NCBI GenBank assembly: GCA_021234155.1
Contig: JAJEKV010000001.1
Coordinates: 15,881,491 to 15,945,490, forward strand
Direction of reading: 5' to 3'
DNA: 64,000 bases
DNA from: Isoetes taiwanensis
Taxonomy: Eukaryota; Streptophyta; Lycopodiopsida; Isoetales; Isoetaceae
In this document: positions 22,606-34,544 of the stretch, in pieces
How positions within the stretch are numbered: the stretch's first letter is position 1
Layout: every line of letters begins with the position of its first letter
The notes under the pieces: generated by a model
The model's database searches: none
What the model was told of the DNA's origin: nothing
The model's input: the letters and a program-made list of their open reading frames with translations, nothing else
Made by a program: the position numbers and the translations under genes

Positions 22606-24910
22606 CCCCGTAGCCCCCACTCGGCAGGGATCCTCCCTCCGCATTGCCTCTAGCCTCGTTGTGTAGTGCTGAGTCACATCATAGCCTCAATAGTCCGGTG
22701 GGTTCCTATGCACAGGCCGCATAATAATAGGAACTAAGGGGTCTAAACTAGGAGCATACTACTAAGTAAGGCTACTAGGTCTCCACCCCCCTTCCCAATA
22801 CAAGAGGAGCAAGCATGATCAACCATCATCACATCACATCATGGTAATATCATAAGAACATCTTAACCTAATCATACCTATCTAACTTACAGTTAGGATT
22901 CCTTGATTAGGGTTCAAGATGTTCAACAAGGGTTCTAGGATGGCTCTATTCAAGGTACAACATACAGACCCATCTGGAGTGCTAACTTCCAGATGAACTA
23001 ACATGACTCTACTCCACCTACCTGCTCCAGAAGCGCTTCCTCCCATCCCTGGTGTCTCCATTGCTCCTTGACGTGGTCGAGGTCGTGCTCCCTCTACGAT
23101 CATCCTGATTATCAAGCAACAAAGAGGAGGCTGGGGGACCAGCCTGTTCTTTTAGTTTGGCATAATGCTGCCATGCTATGGCAGCATGGTAGAGCAAGAC
23201 GTATTATCATATTCTCATGCTCACACTTTGATTTGAACATAGATATACAGGGAGAATGCATCTTTACACACTTTGATAAGAAGACTTGAAGAGCAAGGTG
23301 AGGACATTTGACTAAGATCACACAAGCAAGTCATGAAGGTGAATCAAGCAAAATTTAAATATTTGAAGACCCCTTGAAGAGTTCTTGGTATATGATGCTA
23401 CTATTTGAGTTCTTGGCATAATTACATTCTTTGATTCCCATCCTAAACCCTCCACACCCTTACCATGAAGATATGCCCATGAAACCCCAAGTTCCATGCC
23501 TACATTTCATCTCCCAAGTCAAAGTTGGCTTAGAAGATTTTTTCTAGTCAAAACTTCTCTTTTATATGTTACTCACATCTCACACACACTTACCATGCCA
23601 TCACCATCTCATTGAAGTACAAATTTCCATTTGACTTGGTCACACACATGGTCAAAAGTCAAATTGCTCTCTCTAAAAGTCAAAAAGTGAGAGAGAGTGC
23701 AAAATTCCTAAAGGAAGCACTTAAGAGTCAAAATTTGCCTAGAAAATGTAAATTATATGCATTGATGCTGAAATTGACCTATGACATCACTCAAAAAGGC
23801 CAAGTCACCATACATGTCATCCACATTGCCATGTCACATTATACACTTGTCACCCCATTGAAATTCTATCTTTTGCAAGAGTTCTTCAAATTACATGGTT
23901 GAATCCATAAGGGAGACATATCATTTTGCCACATCATCACCAACACCTCCACATCATCATCCACATGTCATACACATCATGTCCACCTCACCCCATGTTT
24001 TGACTAGAAAAAATATTCTTAGCCAAAAGTTGCTTGACACCTCATCACCCTTACTTGCCATGTCATCCTCACATTGCCAACTCATCATGCCCACATGCCA
24101 CATCACCATCCATATACCCCTTTTCAAGGCCAAAATTCAAAAGGGCTCCTTCGCAAAAAAAGATTCCACCACCCTCTAGAGCATTAAAAAAGATCCTTTT
24201 TGCAAAAAAGAAATTCAAAAAATTCGTTTATTTTGGCCTTCAAATATGACTTCTTGGGAATCGTGCCTGACCTTATTTTTGCAAAAAAAATGTTTCCTAC
24301 CTACCCCCCCCCCCAGCCTAGATGCCTTAGCCAATCAACCCTCGCCACGTGGTACATCCGGGCGTGTGGGGCGGTACCGATGACACGTTGTTTATTAATA
24401 ATATTGATTTTATTTTTCGTTATATACCCTAGTCTTCCCAGTTGAATTTGGCCTGTGGGATATTTCGACAAAACTGCCAAGAACCCTAATCTCTGGAAGT
24501 GCCAAGATCCACCTAATCACCTAATCACGAACCTAGGCTGCCAAATTGTCATGTATAACACTAAGAATTCATCACAGAAACTAAAAGACAAAGCATTGGG
24601 CCGAATTAGCCAAGAACCGGACGAAACAGGGGAATTTTAAAAGGGGTTTTTGTGCTCAGAAGATTTTCGAGGGCTTTGAGGTGAAAGACAGATCAATTAC
24701 CTTGAAGAAGGACCGGCTTACTCATTTGGAGCTTGATTCTGCCTTCCAAGCATGATGATTCGCATGAATTATTGACATGCTTTTTACTTGATTGTATACC
24801 TTTTATATCTTGTGCCCAAGACTTAGAGCTTGGGATTAGTATTGTTTGCCTGTGTGATCCTGAGTTAAATGAAAAATCCGAGCCTTGTTGAGAAATTTAT
24901 GAGTGCGTCC
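22606..24910. other. Non-coding interior of the LTR element
   Basis: No reading frame I can support. It holds a perfect hairpin at 23165-23187 (ATGCTGCCAT / ATGGCAGCAT, 3-base loop) and a pyrimidine-rich stretch at 23920-24120 with repeated CCACATCATC/CACCATC motifs. A C-run is near 24306. A promoter-like stretch with CGCCACGTGG and TTATATACCCTAG is near 24350-24432. Confidence 0.5.
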
Positions 24911-25746
24911 TGATAAATTTGTGACAGACATCATTTCTATGCATTATTAGCCTTCGCACCTTACTTCGAGAAGGAAAAGAGAGTAGGAGCATTGCATATA
25001 ATCACCTGTAGTATAAATGTATGGTAGTCATAATGTTGGTTTGATTCATAGGTAGAAGTTTATGCCTGCACCATAAGGTCATTGATCTGTTAGCGCAACT
25101 CCACACTTACATTCTGCTCAAGTAGCCTTCATCAGTTCATTCCCAGTCTTTGTAAGCATTGATATTCCATAAACAAGCAAAAAAAGAGCATTTAAACATC
25201 TAGCAATTCCAAATTCATCTGCTGTTCATACTCTGTAACGGGCAGATATCAAAAAAATCAAAATTCCAAACAGAGACACATCTTTCTACAAAGGGCTTTT
25301 TGGAACATAGTGTGCAGACATTTTACAAGGGGATTGAGGCATCAGATCTCAAAAAGAGGCTACCTTTATCGAGTTTGAAAATTTAGCTCTCTGCCAGGGA
25401 TATTGACCAAAAATTGACCTGGTCAGGAATGCTTATTTGACAAGCTTGCCCTCATCAAAACCTATCAGACTTTTTTCCCAACATCCTTCAAGATCCTGTG
25501 CAGCTCTAGAATCAAGAATCATGAGTAATATCCCTTTAGTTTGCTTCAAGGACGTCGGTAGAAGAAACATCCTAAGCATCCAACACATTACCTTGCAAGG
25601 CAGACTTTTTTCCCTTCAGGGAAAACTGTTCTTAAGCACTATTTGAGCATTCTTCTTGGGATTTTTTCACTCAGAGTGGTTGCCTCAAGCAACTTGGAGG
25701 TTTTAAACCATTGAGGTTGGAGGTTTTGCCAGGAACACCTTCAACA
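24911..25746 (+). repeat. 3' LTR
   Basis: 836 bases, matching 18661-19466 with scattered substitutions and one insertion near 25545-25600. Confidence 0.85.
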
Positions 25747-26473
25747 GGTCCCATAGCGAGCTAGGCTTATAGTCGGTCACTCGTGTGGGCCGAATATGAG
25801 TCTGACACTTCCTGGGTCAATGGTGTCGCCCTGACTCTCAAGAGCTGCAGGTGTCGGCCTGTCTCTTATTTTGGGGATCGCCACGATCCTCTAGCTGCCC
25901 ATGGAGCCACTGCACTTCGGGAAGGGGAGATGCAACTCTCATCGGACCGGGGAGATGCAACCTGGAGTAGTCTCGTTGGGTGATACCATGGGATTACGTC
26001 TCCGGCAGGTTACAGTCACGATAGAGCCTGATTTAGCCTATCTGCAAAGTATGCACAAGAGGGACGGATGGAGTGGTCAAACCTAGCCATTGTATATTGC
26101 TATCCAATTCATTGCCACAACTCGGTCTGTTCTATCTGGAGGCCTCCAGTCGTCAGTTGACTCCCCCTTGCGTCTGAGCCCTGGGTAGGAACCTCTATTT
26201 GATGTATTTGATGTATTTGTTGTATTGTTGTATTCGATGACATGGATGGATAGATTATCACTACCCTTCGAGGTAGTTCGTTGTTATTATTGCTAGTGCT
26301 TATGTTGTATATTTTGCTTCCGCTGACATAGGGACCCCTCTGTGTTCTCTACTCGATAGTCTGGTTCCCAGACACGAGTTAGACAGAGGGCCCATATGAC
26401 GGGTGGTCGTTGGATGGGGAAGGTCCTTCGATGTATACGACGGGCTGCCGTACATAGTGCAAGGAGCGTCACA
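25747..26473 (-). repeat. TGTGACGCTCC-type repeat, copy 2 (inverted)
   Basis: Reverse complement of copy 1 (21846-22605). Its right edge is the TGTGACGCTCC start; its left edge is cut exactly where the 3' LTR ends. Confidence 0.75.
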
Positions 26474-27613
26474 TTTGTGCTTGTGCGACAGTCGCGCAGA
26501 ATATTGAATGAGTCTTGAATGCTCCCGACCACACGACCACAACAACGTCTAGAATCCTCTCCATACAAGCTGCTAATGCGAAATGTGTGAGGCTGCTAAT
26601 GGCTGAGATGGAGCTATTGTTTAACATGTTGATGGCCTTTCTAGTTACATACCATCAGGACGTGGCACTTCATGCCCGCGCTCTGCATGAATCCTTGCTC
26701 GGCTATTTCGCCTATGTAAATAGTGATTAACATCTCATTCGCGATCAGACAAACATTTCTTAAGCTATCCAAGGTTGGCTAATTTTGATGTCCTAAGAGG
26801 ACTGCTGCAGAGCAACGTTTTGTTCATGTAAATACAACGCTGCATTGCTTGCCCCACAAGGCTAAAAAGGTTGTAACTTTTTGGCTATATGTAAGAACTT
26901 CATTGCTCTGTTGTCATTTCTGTCAGTTCTGCATAATTTGTCCTTCTTTACCTACTCGGATGGATCGCCACGACAATCTTGTCCTGTCTCGCATTGTCTC
27001 TTCAAAGAGTGCTATGTCTAGCTTTCAAGGCTCGTGATTGGGCCGATCAGTATGAAATTACTGCGTCGGCCATATTTATGATACATGGGACGCCATTATA
27101 GAGCATTAATTGCGACCTCATGCATTAATAGCATTAAGCCCTATATATTCAGCACAAATTTCTACTATCCAGCTTAGAGATTTTGCGAGCGCCTACCTCA
27201 AGCCGTGAGCATCTACCCGAAAAGCAACCTATGGCGCCAGGAAAACTCCCTCATAAAGTTGAAATTTCTCAAGTATTTTAGCTGTAGCTTAGGATGCACC
27301 TAGGTTGTAGTTTTTCTTTTTGCAATTTTGAGCTCCGAAGGGTCGCCATGGCGAACTCCAGCAAGAATAGCATTACCAATTTCACCAGCTCGGAAGGATC
27401 GAAGCCGCGCTTTTTCTGAGTTGGTGAAATTACTAAACTTTCTGATATTGCTAGGGTTCGCCTTTTCTATTCCAGCGTGCAGTACCTGCCATTGCTATGT
27501 CTTGCTTGGTCAACCAGATAGCTTAGAAGGATTGCATCCGCGATCCTTATCTGTGGTAATGAAGTTCTTAGTACTTAGAAGCCCATAGTGATGCAAAGTC
27601 TTCATAGACAATA
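26474..27613. other. Mostly unrecognised; short coding remnant near 26580-26710
   Basis: The frame around 26590-26705 (MELLFNMLMAF, YHQDVALHARALHESLL) resembles the 3' part of the frame at 27614-27925 (MELLFDLLVAI, YQDVVLHAHSVHTTFF). The two are related fragments; the rest shows nothing. Confidence 0.45.
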
Positions 27614-27925
27614 ATGTTTTTTACGTCTTGGGTAGGAAATGCAATAGATGTGGCATCTTCAAGCAATACACATGGAGGGGAGAAGGGTTGGGAGGTTTTT
27701 GTACTTATGCGGCAGCATGCCATGCAGAAAACAGAAAGTATTCTCTATGATCCAAGAGATCCATTGCACAATTATACATCTTATCCTGATGACCTCATTC
27801 CATTGTACTGGGAACACATAGAACAACTGAGGGAGGCGATGGAGCTTCTATTCGATCTATTGGTGGCAATCCTCGTGAAAGATTACCAAGACGTGGTTCT
27901 TCATGCCCACTCTGTGCACACAACC
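27614..27925 (+). pseudogene. Unrecognised coding fragment
   Basis: A frame of about 104 codons ends at a plausible donor (TTTCAG|gtatcc). It includes MRQHAMQKTESILYDPRD and the MELLFDLLVAI block repeated upstream at 26590-26705. Family not recognised. It lies just before the Paladin fragments, but I cannot show it belongs to that gene. Confidence 0.35.
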
Positions 27926-28873
27926 TTTTTCAGGTATCCCGCTAACGTACTATGTAATTTACATCGCTGTCTTCGTCGTCGACTGATCAATGTTTTTTAG
28001 AATTGACAGAATGGTCATATTTCTTAGGTAGTGCCTGACGGTTGGCGGTTCTTCTGTGCAGGGAAATCTTTGTAGAATCTTAAGAATCTAGGGAATCTTT
28101 GTAGAACTTTAAGAATTTTTGAGAATCTTTGGGAATCTTTCTAGTATATTTCTCTGCTTTCTTAGACTACGATTTCAGATGATTTTGATTTCTTGCATAT
28201 TGTTAAGGAGAGATCCAATGGGCGCTCTTGGGTATAGGAACAATCCTATAGGTCTGATAAAAAGGACTACTTCTAATGATGATACCTGGCCATACAAGAT
28301 GGAAGCTATAGCGGCTACAAGAAGTGAAGTTGTACTTGGTCGGCAAACTATTCTAAAAAGTGATCACTTTCCAGGTTGCCAAAATAGCAATCTTCCATAC
28401 AGAGTTGAAGGGGCACCAAATTTTAGAGGAGTTCCAGGCTTTCCTATCTATGGTGTAGCAAACCCTACGATAGATGGGATTCGGACAGTGCTCGATAGGG
28501 TTGCTGATGGCAACCAACAGAAGCCTATTTTGTGGCATGACATGAGAGAAGAGCCAGTAATTTACATAAACGAAAAGCCGTTTGTGTTGCGAGAAGTAGA
28601 AAGACCATTCAAAAATATGTTGAAATACACAGTAATGATAGCTTCAATTAGGCAATTGTTCTAAAATGGGTTATGATGCAAGCATTAGCTGTAATGTTCA
28701 TTGCAGGGTATTAATAGAGAGAGAGAGAGAGAGTCGAACAAATAGAAAGAAGATTAAAAGAAGATATCTTAAGAGAGGCTGAGCTTTACGATGGTGCTAT
28801 AATGGTGAACCATGAGACGGAGGATGGACAAATATTTGATTCATGGGAGTCTGTAAATGCAGAAGTAGTGCAG

Positions 28874-31800
28874 AGGTCGTTGGAGGCTTAAGGGGGGGTG
28901 CCGAATATTGGTGCAGGGGCCAGTTTTGGCGCACCTTTATGGACCAGTGTGGTCTCTTTTAGGGTTCAAGCAGAACTCGAGTTGGAGCCCTATTTTTGGC
29001 CGATGGTTCACCACAAGAGATTGTAGGCGCATGCAGGTATGTGCTTTGCTTTTCTACACCTTTAAGATGGTGCGCCCTAATCCCTTCTTTAATTGCATGT
29101 GGCTTCTTCATGGCTCCCTGCATGCTGGAGATTAGGAAATCCTTTGGCGCCTTATTTCTACCGTTTGGCGCCTCAAATATTGCATGCAGTTCATGCTCAG
29201 AATCAATCTGGCCCTCACATGCTCCAAATCACTGAGTTGTAGATACGTTCCCTCCTCACACACTAAGTTAATCTATTTAATTGATTTTTGGAAGGGTTGA
29301 TCCTTGCTCTTCCTTGTCTGTTTATGCTCTTTCTTGTCTGATATTGCATTCTAGGCATTGCATTGTCTGCTAGTTCATGGAATTAAGGAGAGGACGAGTT
29401 GTAGGCAGGGTTGAGGAGCCTGCTCATCCTCTAAAGACTAAGAAGAAGAGGACAACCAATGAACCTGTGCTGCTGGAACTTGAGGAGGATAGTGCACATA
29501 ATCCCAATCTTGTTGGCAATAAGAGAATAAGATGCCAAAAGAGGGGGCAGTGGACAATGCAACAAATGGAGAATGCACAAGATGCATTTGATGATGGAAG
29601 CATGAGCATCAGAGGTGCTGCTGGACACTTTGGTATTCCTGCTAGTACTTTGAGGAAATGGCTTTATGGAAGAAGCAGACATGAACTTGGACCTAGGCCT
29701 AAATGCCTTAATTTAGAAGAGGAGGAGGAGCTTGTGGCTTGGATCCATTCCCGAGCAAATGAGGGAAGAGGAGTAACCATTGATGGCCTTTGCAACAAGG
29801 CAAGTGAACTTGCTGCAGGTAGGATTACCCTTTGGAAGGATGGTATACCTGGAAGTTCATGGTGGAGGGGCTTCAAAAGGAGGCATCCTAGTGTAGCTTT
29901 GAGGAGTCCTGAGACTATTGACACCCAAAGAGTAAAGGCATTGAATACAGATAACTTGCTCTTATACCAACTTAAGGAACCTTATTGAAGAGCTACAACT
30001 GACCCCTGATAGAATCTGGAATTGTGATGAAACTGGCAACATGGCTGAAGAAAGAAAAAAAATGTGTGAGAATTCTTGCTAGAAGATGGCAGCAAGAAGT
30101 ATTTCAAAATGACCCTTCAAAAGACAGGGATCTGGCCCTTCAGTTTCATGAAAGTTAGGCCAACAGAGATTGCTGATAGGATGGTTAATGCTGGCCCTAA
30201 TGATATGCATGAGTCTGGGGCTGATGAAGAGGAAATAGTTGAAGAGGAGGCAGTTGATAACATGCCTATCCGAATGGGTATCAAGATCCTCTTGATGTAG
30301 AGCAGGCTACAATTCAAATGGAACAATCTGTTGCACATGTTCCAACATCGAAATTGCCCATTAGGAGGAAGAATTCTAAGGCTTTGGGATTAATCCTGCA
30401 GCAAATGCTCCTTGTGACTAGTGATGATATTCTTGCTGCCAAGCTAGAGCATAAGAGAAGGGCTGAAGAAGCAGAAAGAATGAGGAAAGAGAGTCTTGAA
30501 CAAAAGAAGAGGCAACAAATACTAAAAGCAAAGGCAAAGGCTGATGCATTAGCTAGCAGGATGAAGTAAGGGCAGCAAAAGAAGCTCAAAAACAATTTGA
30601 TAATAATTATGAATTGGAGTCTAAAAGGTGGAGATCCATGTTGTTTACCAATGAGGGCAAGTGCGTATATACTAGCCATGAACTTTTTGGCCCTCCCAAA
30701 CTATTGTCTCAAACTGTTAGAGAGGCAAGGGCAAAGACTAGAATTAAGCTTTTGAGGCGCAAAGGCTTTATCCCAATTGAGCATACGGATGAGCAGTGCA
30801 TTGTTGAAGAGGACAGGTTTGTTGAAGTGCAAGAGCACTTTGAGGATGATCCTTGTGAAGAGGGCAATGTTGAGCTCTCTTGGGATGATCAAAGGTGCTC
30901 TGTTCAACCTTCAAGTGAGGGCTTTATAGATAGTCAAGACCATCATATGGATGTGGAGAATGTTGATTGCACTCTGGAAGGGCAAGTGGATGATAGTGAG
31001 GAGGAACTTGGAATAAGAAGGAGCAGGCCATTGAATGTATTCTACAATGGCACTAGCAAGAGCAAATAGCCACAATGTTGTTGCAAAGTTTTGATTCCAT
31101 AGTTTTAGTTCTACTGACTACAATGCATAAAGGCATTGATTTTTGTATATGCAGGCCAGCAATGCCACTAACTACAATGCATGGATATATGCATTGGTTT
31201 TTGTATATTTACCAGACATAATGAAGTTTTTTGTTGTATGTTGGACATGTCTCAATGTGGAACTGATCTCTATAACAGCAACCAACAATTTAGTGTGCTG
31301 CAAGCTTTGCTTTACATGTTTATGTAAGTTGCAAGCTTTGCTTTACATGTTTATGTAAGTTTATTTACACGTTTGAATAACCAAGACTTCTATTGACCCA
31401 TAGATTTGTGGATCCCGAGAATAAATACTCTTTGCTGCTGCTTTGCATTTTCCAAAGGTAAGCGCCTTCACCTTATTTCATTCTGCAACCTTATTTTTTT
31501 GGAGAGCAGGATTGTGGAGACAACTTATAAACAAGTGTCCCTGAATCCTTGCTCTCCCATACTAATAGTGTGCATGGTTTGCTGCAGGGGGGCAATGGAA
31601 ATGACATAAAAATGTCATGAAGGTTCAATTCCTTCAGTCCCCTTTGTCAGATTTCAGCAGGTTTGGAGTTGATGCATGCATCCTTGTGTGCAATTATGGG
31701 CAAACGATGAATTGTAACCAAGGCCAAAGACAGGTTTGAGGTAAGCTAAAGTATTGTTCTCATATCTCCAATCTGAGTTTATATGTGCACCATCTTGGGC

Positions 31801-31950
31801 TCCAAGGCAGCACTAACTAAATGGTCCAACTCGTGACCACTATCACCAATTGGGGGCCCTGATCCCCCCTACTATAACAGGGTACTACTCTCACTAGGTA
31901 ACTCAATTACCTGCATGAATTATATTGCTAGATAGGTCTGGATTTGGGGC
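28874..31950 (+). mobile_element. Pogo-like (Tc1/mariner) transposon remnant inside Paladin
   Basis: It separates two parts of Paladin repeat 2 that are contiguous in the family. The frame at 29377-29988 has a Pipsqueak/CENP-B-type helix-turn-helix (SIRGAAGHFGIPASTLRKWL, about residues 75-95) and a second Tc5-type DNA-binding part (SWWRGFKRRHPSVALR). Just after its stop another frame reads IWNCDETGN, the first catalytic Asp region. The next family feature, KTGIWPF near 30125, follows only about 100 bases later, so most of the DDE catalytic domain is deleted. Charged C-terminal frames (30318-30569, 30614-31069) follow. The exact ends and TA target duplication could not be fixed. Confidence 0.75.
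29377..31069 (+). pseudogene. Pogo-like transposase, catalytic domain deleted
   Basis: Three consecutive frames: 29377-29988 (DNA-binding), 30076-30300 (end of DDE domain, KTGIWPF) and 30318-31069 (Lys/Glu-rich C-terminal region with KLEHKRRAEEAERMRKESLE). Only the CDETG motif of the active site remains; the second and third catalytic residues are lost. Cannot catalyse transposition, but could still encode a DNA-binding protein. Confidence 0.75.
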
Positions 31951-33771
31951 ACATGGTGATATATTTTTTATTGGCAGATTCGAAGAGGAGGTCAAGTTTC
32001 TGGACACTTTGCAACAAAGTAAGCCAATACTGGGCACCCCACCTTATGATTGTTTGCAAGCTGAAGGGTTTTGTGTCAATTATGCATGTGTTCCAATAAC
32101 TGATGGCAAGGCTCCAAAGAGTTCTGACTTTGATAAGCTTGCAAGCAATATTACTCCTGCAGCGCCTGACGTTGTATGTATTTTCAATTGCCAGGTATGA
32201 TGAAATGTTTGCTCATATTTGATGTTGCGCAATATATAGCATTCAAAAACTAAGTGTTGTTTGAGAAATAGATGGGACGGGGGTGCACGACGACTGGCAC
32301 TATGATTGCATGTCTCATAAAACTGCGTCGTAGTATTGGCAGACCTCTGAAGTTGCCATCCTTTCTGTTCAAGAAACCAGCATTGAGAATCGCGGAGTAA
32401 CAATAGATGAAGATGGTGATATTGTGTTTGGCACATCTGGACAGAAGGTGGAGCAAGAGCCTTTTGTAGTGCCTCTAATAGATGACATACCCATTGTGAG
32501 ACGGATCACAAGGTCACTTGAGAACGGATCTGAAAGCAGGGCAATATTAGATGTTATTATAGATCACTGTGCAGCAATGCAGAACTTGCGACAGACAATA
32601 CTATATTATCGAAAAGTGTTCAACAAGACCTGGATAAGAAGGGCAACTCTTAGCCGTGGAATGGAATATTTAGACCGCTACTTTATGACGATTATATTTA
32701 CATCATATCTTGGAAGTGAGACATTTGATGGGTATTGTCAATCTGGTTGTATGGGCATGCCATTCAGAGCATGGCTACGCAGATGGCCCAAAATTAGGCA
32801 GATGAAATGGGGAATGCATCTTCGGTCCGCTCAATTGTTTACAATACCTGTAAGTTCCATGATATACTTATCATGCTGATGACTGAGATACCCTCAGACA
32901 TAATTACCTGATATATCTTTGCAAATATTTGCAGGAAATTACATTGAGAACACTTACTGAATATGCTGAGGGAGATCAAGCGATGGAAATGAGCATCAAA
33001 TCCAGGAATGGTGCCGTGTTGGAGAAGCATTCTATCTTAAAGATGTACTTCTTTCCTGGTCAAAAGAAAACATCTTCACATACATATATTCCAGGTGCTC
33101 CTCATGTATGCCAGGTAAGCAACTAGTGTGTATGGTGGTAACTATACCTATTCTTCTGCATTGCCTAAGATTATACTGCAAGCAGTTAAAAAGAAAAAAA
33201 TCTAGTGCAACTCAGTGCTTGTCAGTGTGGATTCCTTAGTGGCCATGGCAAACTCCATGCATCACAACCTTAGCGGCAGTAGTAGAGTCCTCGTTAGTCA
33301 CTTATTGAAGCTGACTTTGCCCACCAAAAAGTCCTAATGAAAACCCGAAACAATCACGGATTGCCCCTCCAAAAAAAAAAGGGAGAACCTCACGTGTTAA
33401 ACATTGTGCAACTTTAGTTTCAAACTCGAGTTCTCTTATGTACTAGCTTATCCTAAAGACTATGAACTAGGTAGTCTTAAGGAGGAGTAGTTTTATGTGT
33501 TGGGTCATAACCATCTCAATTTCTGAGCATGTTTCTACTCTCATGCATATTAGCAATGTCTACTATCCCTTAGGTAAGATGTCTCTTTGTTAGAACCAAC
33601 ATCCTTCATTTCTGTTGGTGTTAGAATCAAGATCTTTCATTTCTGTTGGTATCTTTTGGCTAAGTTTCTTAGCCTTTCTCGGTCTCTAGCATGTCATTCC
33701 TTCTTCTTTTAATGGTGACGCCTTTTGTAGGTTGAACTTGCTTAGCGCTTGGTGGATTTTTCATTTGCAGG

Positions 33772-34102
33772 TCAGGCAAATGAAGCAGCAATTAAGTTCT
33801 CGCAAGCAAAAAAACTTCTCGTGCTTCCTTTGAGCCAGTTATGCGCATCCATAGTTCGTCAAGAGCTATGCTTTCAAGCTAGTGGAGGCCCATATTCGTG
33901 CTTGGGTTTCATGCTGATGCTAATCGAGAGGAGGCTAGTAAATCTGGCTAACCCACATGATGTTTTGGTTGTGCAGGAGCCCATTATGCTGAGATGCGGT
34001 CATGTGTTAGGGAAGAAGACCATACTAAAGAGTGATCATTTTTCTGGTTGTCAGAACAAAAAGCCGCGCCCCCATGTGCCTGGAGCTCCAAATTATCGGC
34101 AG
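33772..34102 (+). pseudogene. Paladin-like N-terminal fragment (repeat 1)
   Basis: Near its end, RCGHVLGKKTILKSDHF, GCQNKK and GAPNYRQ match the start of Paladin repeat 1, with a donor after CGGCAG at about 34102. It lies downstream of repeat 2/3 sequence, so the order is not that of an intact gene. Preceding residues (from GQANEAAIKFSQAKK) are not recognised. Either a second truncated copy or a rearranged first exon. Confidence 0.65.
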
Positions 34103-34544
34103 GTGCTTCTTAGCAATTCCAAGTATCGTGTGTTTAATCTTTGTTTTCTTCAAATACAACGTAGTCCAAGCCTCCAATTTCAAAAACTTGCTGAAACAAA
34201 TGGAGCAGGCAACATATTCAGACGCTTCCAAGCTGCCAAACGTGGAACAAAAAATAGTTATTTAGAGAAAAACACCATGGACTGTCTGAACTAAGTGAAT
34301 ACCATGCAACCAATAAGAGCTCTGTAAAAAAGCCTACCAAAATCTCCAGGAAAATGAAGCAGCATAAGCTGAAGTAAAAGGAAAAACTACTGATCTGATG
34401 CAGATTTTTTGTTTCGGATAGTAGCTAAACTTATACCGCCATTACGATTTTAAATGTGGAAAGGGGACAAAAGCCAGCGATCCTCCGTTATCGAGGAATG
34501 GAAAAACGGGATTGGCCTGGGAGTGGGACGAATGCGGCACAACA

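Larger units (their letters stand above)
18661..25746 (+). mobile_element. LTR retrotransposon (Ty3-like) lacking RT and integrase
   Basis: Bounded by two similar repeats, 18661-19466 and 24911-25746, both starting TGATAAATTTG and ending CCTTCAACA. A primer-binding site follows the left repeat. The interior has gag (19431-20762), a protease segment (20804-21079) and an RNase H segment within 21177-21845, but no reverse transcriptase or integrase. An unrelated repeat begins at 21846. There is no clear polypurine tract before the right LTR. The flanks are CGTCC and GGTCC, so the 5-bp duplication is imperfect, and the right flank is an inverted copy of the internal repeat. I infer a deleted element rearranged by recombination. 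Confidence 0.85.
28170..33114 (+). pseudogene. Paladin-like phosphatase-domain protein, interrupted
   Basis: Paladin proteins carry repeated dual-specificity-phosphatase-like units. Repeat 2 begins with LLRRDPMGALGY, then ILKSDHFPGCQN, PTIDGIRTVL, REEPVIYINEKPFVLREVER (about 28195-28620) and, after an intron, RLKEDILREAELYDGAIMV (about 28740-28873). A transposon remnant follows. The gene resumes by 32027 with VPITDGKAPKSSDFDKL ... FNCQ (exon ends 32194), then from 32272 MGRGCTTTGTMIACLIKLR, a frameshift near 32375, and a long exon to 32850 (QNLRQTILYYRKVFN, EYLDRYF, SETFDGYC). An exon of about 32935-33114 ends in repeat 3 (ILKMYFFPGQ). In the CX5R loop Arg is replaced by Cys (codon 32284-32286). 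The rest of repeat 3 is absent. Broken gene. Confidence 0.88.
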
